From NCBI GenBank assembly GCA_020638495.1, contig JACKIN010000001.1, positions 248,001 to 312,000 on the forward strand: a stretch of DNA of 64,000 nucleotides, written 5' to 3'. The DNA is from Geminicoccaceae bacterium. GTDB lineage: Bacteria; Pseudomonadota; Alphaproteobacteria; Geminicoccales; Geminicoccaceae. Below the pieces are notes generated by a model. The model saw only the letters and a program-made list of their open reading frames with translations, was not told the DNA's origin and ran no database searches. The position numbers and the translations under genes are program-made. Below, piece after piece: positions 8,089-13,348 of this stretch (positions are counted from its first letter, which is position 1; the number at the start of each line of letters is the position of its first letter).

Positions 8089-8277
8089 CGACAGGCCTCA
8101 ATGGTTCAAAAGTCGTATGACCTTTTGAACAAGTTGCGCGATGGGGGAAAATGCTGGCATCTTCTCCACACAAGGTTCTGATCGCCGCGGCTGCCGCAGC
8201 TTGGTGTCGAAGCGATCGGCTAAATGAGCGCCTTTGGCCAGGATGGCCTGAGATAGAAGCATAGAGAGGTGAACGCG

Positions 8278-8739
8278 ATGCGGATTTCCAGTTTCCCCAA
8301 GAGGACGGCGCTGCTCGCCGGTCTTGCCGCCTTGGGGGTAGCGCTGCCCCTCGTGTCGTCGCAGGCTGGCGAGCCCATGCGGCTCGACGCGGTCCAGATG
8401 GACTCGGTGACCGCGGGTGCCATCTCCGGCTTCACGCTGAATGGTGCCGCCCAAGCCTGGGGCACCGTGGGCTCGGAAGCCTCGTTCGAGAGCACCGTGA
8501 TAAGCACCAGCAATCCGTCGCTGTCGGTCACGAAGGGCGTCGCCGTGGCGAAGGCGATAGGCATTGGTGGCGTGGCGCCACCGCCGTCCGCAACCGCGAG
8601 CGTGGGCGCGACCAATGTCGTCGGGCAGAAGGTCTGGACCATTCCGATCAATGTCAGAATTAACGGCTCCGGCTTCTTCTCGGCGCAGGTTGCCGCGGTG
8701 GGCATGGCATCGGTTGCCAGTGAGTTCCCGATCTTTTAA
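8278..8739 (+). CDS. Exported VTAG-leader protein 1
   Basis: The 153-residue product starts at ATG 8278, with GAGAGGTG upstream. A signal peptide (TALLAGLAALGVALPL, cleavage near SQAGE) is followed at once by MRLDAVQMDSVTAGA. This motif is shared by four other proteins of the locus. After it the sequence is low in charge and rich in Ala, Gly, Ser, Thr and Val, with beta-prone stretches (KVWTIPINVRINGSG), and it contains no cysteine. I recognise no domain. The motif resembles a double-glycine leader placed behind a Sec signal, which fits cleavage by the periplasmic C39 peptidase encoded divergently upstream. It could be a fibre subunit or secreted matrix protein (inference). Confidence 0.75.
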   Translation: MRISSFPKRTALLAGLAALGVALPLVSSQAGEPMRLDAVQMDSVTAGAISGFTLNGAAQAWGTVGSEASFESTVISTSNPSLSVTKGVAVAKAIGIGGVAPPPSATASVGATNVVGQKVWTIPINVRINGSGFFSAQVAAVGMASVASEFPIF

Positions 8740-8948
8740 CTGAACTCTAAGCCTGTACGTCCGGTGTTCCACCTTCGGTTATCATCCGAAAGGGCTGTTG
8801 CCAGCGGCCAAAAAACCAGCTAAGTTATTGCTCGGATTGGAGTTCCTGCTTCGATTTCGGTGCTTGCAGGGCGGTTGGGTCGCGTCAGGGTGGAACAGAA
8901 AGCAATTCGTGGTCGCTTTGCGACCGTGCCAGAGGAAAGCTTCAACCC

Positions 8949-9299
8949 ATGCGCATCTTGAACGGTATTGTGGGCATTGCCCTCCTGGGCGTCGGCAGTG
9001 TGGCGCTTGCCGGCGAACCGGTCAGGCTGGATGCAGCATCGCTGGATTCGGTCACGGCGGGGCTCTGGAATGGCTTTGCTTTGGCGATCACCAGCCCGGC
9101 GACGGCGCGGGGGGCTTCGATCAAGGCCTTCCAGGGCTCGCTGTTCCAGACGGAGGAACGGTTGACGGCGACGCCGTCGGCCTTCTCGGGTGACTTTCAG
9201 GCGCTCGCCATCTCTCAGACCTACGTCAAGGCCAGCGGGATCGGCACCACCTCGGCATCGGGTGGTGGCGGCGTCTACACAGGAGTTTTCGCGAGATAG
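8949..9299 (+). CDS. Exported VTAG-leader protein 2
   Basis: This encodes 116 residues from ATG 8949, preceded by GAGGAAA. The signal peptide (GIVGIALLGVGSVALAGE) leads into VRLDAASLDSVTAG at about 27-40. The remaining 76 residues contain an ALAITSPATA segment, a central FQGSLFQTEERLTATPS stretch and a Gly-rich tail (ASGGGGVYTG). No cysteine and no known domain are present. An ALAIT segment recurs in VTAG protein 3, so these two may be paralogues. It lies 209 bp downstream of protein 1 in the same direction. Function unknown; likely a substrate of the C39/pore pair. Confidence 0.75.
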   Translation: MRILNGIVGIALLGVGSVALAGEPVRLDAASLDSVTAGLWNGFALAITSPATARGASIKAFQGSLFQTEERLTATPSAFSGDFQALAISQTYVKASGIGTTSASGGGGVYTGVFAR

Positions 9300-9402
9300 T
9301 CCGGCCGGGCGTTTGCTCGACGGACAAACGAGGTTCTCGACCGACCAGGTCCAGCTTGGATCGGTCGTGGACGGTACCGACTAACCCTTAGGAGAAGCCT
9401 CA

Positions 9403-9777
9403 ATGTCGATGAAGAATCTGTTTCTCGCCGGCGCCGCCGTTACATTGCTGGCGACCAGCGCCATGGCTGCCGAGCCCACGAAGCTCACCGCCAGCCAGAT
9501 GGACAGTGTGACCGCCGGTGCTTTCAATCTCGACTTGGATTTGGCTCTCGCCATCACAGGGCCTATCCGTGGCAGGAACCTCTCGACTGCGGTTCCGCTT
9601 CAGTCGGCCACGTTCAACACGACGAATCAGGTTACCGTCGGCACCTCGCTCGTCTCGCTGCGCCAGACGTCGGGTACGGCTATCAATCAACTCGAAGCCG
9701 TTGCGTTGAACAACAACGGCCGTGTTCGCTTGGGCGGCACTCTCGCTGTTGGTGGTTCGGCTTCGTTTGCGAACTAG
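9403..9777 (+). CDS. Exported VTAG-leader protein 3
   Basis: The product has 124 residues from ATG 9403, with TAGGAGAAG upstream. The signal peptide (NLFLAGAAVTLLATSAMAAE) is followed by TKLTASQMDSVTAG at about 26-39. The mature part starts AFNLDLDLALAITGPI, shares ALAIT with VTAG protein 2, and is rich in Asn, Thr, Ser, Gly and Val (FNTTNQVTVGTSL, ALNNNGRVRLGG). This is a composition common in amyloid-like or beta-solenoid secreted proteins. It is last in the + strand series of three and is followed by a strong terminator at 9875. No family is recognised. Confidence 0.75.
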   Translation: MSMKNLFLAGAAVTLLATSAMAAEPTKLTASQMDSVTAGAFNLDLDLALAITGPIRGRNLSTAVPLQSATFNTTNQVTVGTSLVSLRQTSGTAINQLEAVALNNNGRVRLGGTLAVGGSASFAN

Positions 9778-9874
9778 GGAAAACGGCGCCGTTTGTGCCT
9801 GTAGCTTGGGACAGGACGTGAAGGAATTTATTTCCTGGCCGTAGTTAGCAGGTACATTGTTGTGGAAGATCTGA

Positions 9875-9908
9875 AGAGCCTCGTCGCAAGACGAGGCTCT
9901 TTTTCTTT
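9875..9908 (+). terminator. Rho-independent terminator after VTAG protein 3
   Basis: AGAGCCTCGTC (9875-9885), loop GCAA, and GACGAGGCTCT (9890-9900) form a perfect 11 bp stem. It is followed by TTTTCTTT. It closes the transcript of the three + strand VTAG genes before the glycosyltransferase gene at 9972. Confidence 0.9.
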
Positions 9909-9971
9909 GTGGCGACACGAGTTTCCTCTTGCTATATTTAGTTGAAGAGTTGACCGGCTTGCAGGAACAGG

Positions 9972-12284
9972 ATGCGTGACGTTGGCATGAATCACGGGAT
10001 GTCGGTGGAACCGTCGAGGCTGGACTTGCTGCTCGATCGGGCCGTGGCCGCTTGCGACCGTGGCGAGGGCGAGCGCGCCGAAGCCTTATGGCGGGAGGCG
10101 AGCCAGGCCCATCCGGATAGTGCGCGTGTCCATGCCGTTCGTGGGTCGATCCTGACCGCGGCCGGACACCCGGGCGAGGCAATAACAGCGTACGAGCAGG
10201 CGCAGGCCCTGGCTCCACGCGATGTCGAGACGCTGTACAATCTCGCCATGCTTCTGTTTGGGGCAGGACGCAGCGCGGCAGCACTGGAGAAGCTCGAGTC
10301 GCTCATAGAGCTCGAGCCGACAATGATCGATGCGCAACGGTGGCGCATCCTCATCCTGGCGGAGCTCGGACAACACGGAGCCGCCATTGCATCCGCCGAT
10401 TCCGCCTTGGCGGCCGTGCCGGGCTCGGTCGACATTCTCGTTGCGCGAGCCGGGGCGCGGCGCCTCGCCGGCGAGCCCGACGCCGCGCTCGCCGATCTCG
10501 ACGCTGTTCTTCTGCGTGCGCCAGAACACGGTCGTGCCTGGGCCGAGAAGGGCTACGCCCTGCATGCGCTCGGCCGCTATGCGGAGGGGCTGGACGCCTT
10601 CGATCAGGCATTGGAGCATGAGGAGTCGGTCTATGCTCTCATCGGGCTGGGTCTGGTCGAGATCGACCACGGGATGGGACAGGCGGCGCTCGCTGCATTC
10701 GACCGAGCCCTGGAGCTGAACCCCGAGAATTTCGACGCACGTTTCTATCGGGCTCAAACGCTGGAGATGCTCGGCCGCTTCGAGGAAGCGTTGGCCGATT
10801 ATGAAGATGTGCTGGCCCGACGCCCCGACTTCGCCTTCGCCTACAACAATATCGGCAAGATCAAGCGGGACATGGGTTTGATCGACGATGCGCTGGCGGC
10901 CTTGCGGCGTGCTTTGGCGCTCGATCCGAATGATCCTCGCATCCATAGCAATCTGCTACTCACGCTCCTCTACGATCCAAGCCAACATCGGGAGGATCTC
11001 GCGCGGGAGCACGCGGCGTGGGGACGACGGTTCGGCCAGCCGACAGGCCGTTTCACGGAGTGGCGGAACGACCCCGACCCCACTCGCCCCTTACGGATCG
11101 GGATCGTCTCTGCGGAGCTTTGCCGACATGCGGTAAGCGACTGGCTCATGGCTGTTTTTCGTGCGCTTAATCGCAGCCGATTCACGGTGATCTGCTACTC
11201 GAGCAATGGCCGCGAAGATAATATGACCGCGCGGTTCAAGGAGCTGGCGGATGGCTGGCGCCTGGTCGTCGGCATGGACGATCGGCGTCTGGCCGAGCAG
11301 GTGCGCGCCGACAGCATCGACATCCTGATCGACATATCCGGGCATACGGCGCTCAACCGGCTCGGGTGCTTCGCGCTCAAGCCGGCGCCGGTCCAGGCAA
11401 CCTGGCTGGGCTATCCTTTCACCACCGGCCTCGAGGCGATCGATTACGCGATCATGGACGAGGTGGCGGTTGCACCGGGCGAGGAGGGACTCTTCGCGGA
11501 ACGGGTAATACGCCTGTCGCCCAGCCGCTTTTGCTACGAGCCGCCGGCTACCGCACCAGAACCCGCCGAACCCCCCGTGCTGCGCCAGGGCTGGATCACC
11601 TTCGGCAGCTTCAACAATGTGGCGAAGCTCACAGGAGAAGTGCTGGCGCTTTGGTGCCGGTTGCTCCAGCGGTTGCCAACTGCCCGCCTTATCCTGAAGT
11701 CGCCGTCATTGGACAATCCATCGGTCGCGACCAGGATACGCGAGGCGATCCGCGAGGCCGGAGTCTCGGATGGCAGGCTCGAGCTTCGTGGTGTCTCCGA
11801 CAACGCCACCGTGCTGCGCCAGTATGGCGATATCGATATCGCCCTCGATCCGTTTCCATTCGGCGGTGGGGCGACGAGCTGCGAGGCCCTGTGGATGGGT
11901 GTGCCGATCGTCACCATGCCGGGCTGGCAGCCTGTGTCGCGACAAACGGAGACGCTGCTCCGTGGAATCGGGCGGCCAGAATGGGTGGCGCGCGGTGCGG
12001 ACGACTACATCGACATCGCTGTCCGCCTGGCATCGCAGCCGTTGCGCCTCGCCGACTATCGTACCGTCCAGCGCCAAGCCATGGCAAACTCGGCGCTTTG
12101 CGATCAGCGGCTCTTCGGACAGGAGGTCGAGAAAACCTTGCGCGCGATGTGGGAGCGCTTCTGCACCCAATCGCGCGCTTCGACACAAAAGCCGGTTCCA
12201 GCTCAATCGCCGGTGTGGACAGCCGAGGCGCTGATGCCGGGCAAGTTGATGGGGCCACCGCCTTCCGACGACACCCGGACATAG
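9972..12284 (+). CDS. TPR-repeat GT41 (SPINDLY/O-GlcNAc transferase-type) glycosyltransferase
   Basis: The 770-residue protein has tandem tetratricopeptide repeats over about residues 15-330 (for example ALAAFDRALELNPENFDARF). A GT41-like catalytic region follows. It has an N-terminal lobe from about 371 (RIGIVSAELCRHAVSDWL), a C-terminal lobe from about 540 (ITFGSFNNVAKLTGEVLALW), and the sugar-nucleotide loop DPFPFGGGATSCEALWMGVP at about 625. GT41 enzymes add sugars to Ser/Thr, or Asn in HMW1C types, of cytoplasmic acceptor proteins. Genes of this kind often sit beside adhesins or flagellins. Here the neighbours are exported VTAG proteins and a VCBS-type adhesin, which may be its acceptors (inference). 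The 3' end overlaps the convergent VTAG gene 4 by 82 bp, so its last 27 or so residues may be run-on. Confidence 0.85.
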   Translation: MRDVGMNHGMSVEPSRLDLLLDRAVAACDRGEGERAEALWREASQAHPDSARVHAVRGSILTAAGHPGEAITAYEQAQALAPRDVETLYNLAMLLFGAGRSAAALEKLESLIELEPTMIDAQRWRILILAELGQHGAAIASADSALAAVPGSVDILVARAGARRLAGEPDAALADLDAVLLRAPEHGRAWAEKGYALHALGRYAEGLDAFDQALEHEESVYALIGLGLVEIDHGMGQAALAAFDRALELNPENFDARFYRAQTLEMLGRFEEALADYEDVLARRPDFAFAYNNIGKIKRDMGLIDDALAALRRALALDPNDPRIHSNLLLTLLYDPSQHREDLAREHAAWGRRFGQPTGRFTEWRNDPDPTRPLRIGIVSAELCRHAVSDWLMAVFRALNRSRFTVICYSSNGREDNMTARFKELADGWRLVVGMDDRRLAEQVRADSIDILIDISGHTALNRLGCFALKPAPVQATWLGYPFTTGLEAIDYAIMDEVAVAPGEEGLFAERVIRLSPSRFCYEPPATAPEPAEPPVLRQGWITFGSFNNVAKLTGEVLALWCRLLQRLPTARLILKSPSLDNPSVATRIREAIREAGVSDGRLELRGVSDNATVLRQYGDIDIALDPFPFGGGATSCEALWMGVPIVTMPGWQPVSRQTETLLRGIGRPEWVARGADDYIDIAVRLASQPLRLADYRTVQRQAMANSALCDQRLFGQEVEKTLRAMWERFCTQSRASTQKPVPAQSPVWTAEALMPGKLMGPPPSDDTRT

Positions 12285-12655
12285 GCGAGGCCCGATGTTC
12301 CATTTGCGCGAGGCGTGATGCGAACATCGATCTCGGTGGTCGATCCGGCCGGCACCGTCGGCAAATAGGCCGTAGCCAAGCCATCACCCGATGACACGGT
12401 GAGATGAGGCTTAACCGGCGCGGGTGCTGGCGGTGTCGGTGCAGGCTCCGATGGGTCCCCGGGCGAGGGAACGCCACCTCCGCCGCCGATCGGCGAGATC
12501 GGCGAGATCGGCGGGATGGGCGGGATGAGCGGCATCGCACCGGCGGTGACATAATCGAGCTGGCCAATGGACAACCGGACCTGCTCGGCGGTGGCGATCG
12601 AGGCCATCGCCAACAGACAAGCTGACGCGACGCTCGCATTTCTCAGGAGCGACAT
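12203..12655 (-). CDS. Exported VTAG-leader protein 4, proline-rich
   Basis: The 150-residue product starts at ATG 12655 with AAAGGGAGAAG upstream; a longer frame to 12700 lacks a signal-peptide start. The signal peptide (ASVASACLLAMASIATAE) is followed by VRLSIGQLDYVTAGA. Next come a short PPI/SPI tandem repeat of about 12 residues, a Gly5 run, and a Pro/Ala-rich linker (PSEPAPTPPAPAPVK). The C-terminal 75-residue beta-rich domain (HLTVSSGDG through VRVSSEGG) looks like a small Ig-like or fibronectin-like fold, but I cannot assign it. Its 3' end overlaps the convergent glycosyltransferase gene. VTAG gene 5 lies 68 bp upstream on the same strand. Confidence 0.75.
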   Translation of the reverse strand: MSLLRNASVASACLLAMASIATAEQVRLSIGQLDYVTAGAMPLIPPIPPISPISPIGGGGGVPSPGDPSEPAPTPPAPAPVKPHLTVSSGDGLATAYLPTVPAGSTTEIDVRITPRANGTSGLAYVRVSSEGGGPINLPGISASAVHTGD

Positions 12656-12723
12656 GGCGGCTTCTCCCTTTTTGCGTTGCTCAAACCGGCTCGATCTCAT
12701 TGAGCACGGTTCAAGGGGGCCAT

Positions 12724-13050
12724 CTATTGGAGACCCTTCAGGCCCCAGAGATACAGCTTCAAGGTAGCAGGGCCGATGACCGGCGCGTCGACAATCGATT
12801 GGCCAGGATATTGCTGAGCGTACGAGTCGTCCATCTGCAGCGCCAATCTGACAGCCGCCTCATGGCCCAGCGGCGAGTCGATGAGCGAAACGCCCGTGGA
12901 CAAGGTGCTGAGGCTCAAGCTACCGAGACCGAGGGCGCCGGCGGTCACCTGGTCGAGCTGGTGATCGGTGAGGGCTACCCCTTCGGCTTTGGCCGATGTC
13001 GCGGCCAGCAGGCAAATGCCCGAGACGAGCGATAGTGCAATCATACGCAT
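12724..13050 (-). CDS. Exported VTAG-leader protein 5
   Basis: The product has 108 residues from ATG 13050. GGGGAG lies 8 bp upstream; the longer frame to 13158 has no site. The signal peptide (IALSLVSGICLLAATSAKAE) leads to VALTDHQLDQVTAGA, the member closest to the consensus leader L-T-D-x-Q-L-D-x-V-T-A-G. The remainder is short and mildly hydrophobic (LGLGSLSLSTLSTG) with a charged middle and ends LKLYLWGLKGLQ. No domain is recognised. It is the first gene of a two-gene unit with VTAG gene 4. The shared AT-rich element at 13138-13153 is about 90 bp upstream of its start. Confidence 0.75.
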   Translation of the reverse strand: MRMIALSLVSGICLLAATSAKAEGVALTDHQLDQVTAGALGLGSLSLSTLSTGVSLIDSPLGHEAAVRLALQMDDSYAQQYPGQSIVDAPVIGPATLKLYLWGLKGLQ

Positions 13051-13137
13051 GCGTTTACTCCCCAGGTCGTGTCGAAGCCATCCCCGCTCAACTGTAGTTA
13101 GTCCACAGCATGTAGACCACGGGCGATGCGCCAAGTG

Positions 13138-13153
13138 GTTAAGGATTAACATT
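13138..13153. promoter_or_regulatory. AT-rich element GTTAAGGATTAACATT upstream of VTAG genes 5 and 4
   Basis: This resembles the element at 8074-8088 (TTAAG, two-base variation, then TTAA and ATT). It lies about 90 bp upstream of the minus-strand start at 13050. The surrounding 13051-13348 region holds no gene; it contains this element and a terminator hairpin at 13295-13325. Its role as promoter or operator is a guess. Confidence 0.3.
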
Positions 13154-13294
13154 AACAAGTCGACGCGACAACCTATCGTTAGCGGTAGAGCGCGAGGTCG
13201 ATCGAGGATGGCGAGAGGGCGCCCGGGCCAGCGTTCGTCCGATACTAAGCCTTTTGGCTGATGCCCTCATGGGGCCGTTCCTGCCCTGAACGGC

Positions 13295-13325
13295 GGAAGG
13301 GCCGGCGCGTGGCGCCAGCCCTTCC
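13295..13325 (-). terminator. Terminator-like hairpin after the VCBS-type protein gene
   Basis: GGAAGGGCCGGCGC (13295-13308), loop GTG, and GCGCCAGCCCTTCC (13312-13325) form a 14 bp stem with one non-canonical pair. It starts 24 bp past the stop of the minus-strand adhesin-like gene. There is no clear U tract, so termination strength is uncertain. Confidence 0.65.
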
Positions 13326-13348
13326 CTTGGTCCGCGACGTTGGACCGT

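Larger units (their letters stand above)
7797..8277. promoter_or_regulatory. Divergent regulatory region between C39 peptidase and first VTAG gene
   Basis: These 481 bp separate two divergent transcription units and have lower GC in the second half. I see no convincing coding frame; the frame 7735-8022 lacks codon bias and antisense-overlaps the peptidase. The left end carries the GGAGGAGG site of the peptidase gene. Two candidate operator elements at 8017-8038 and 8074-8088 are listed separately. The region most likely drives both directions. Confidence 0.5.
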
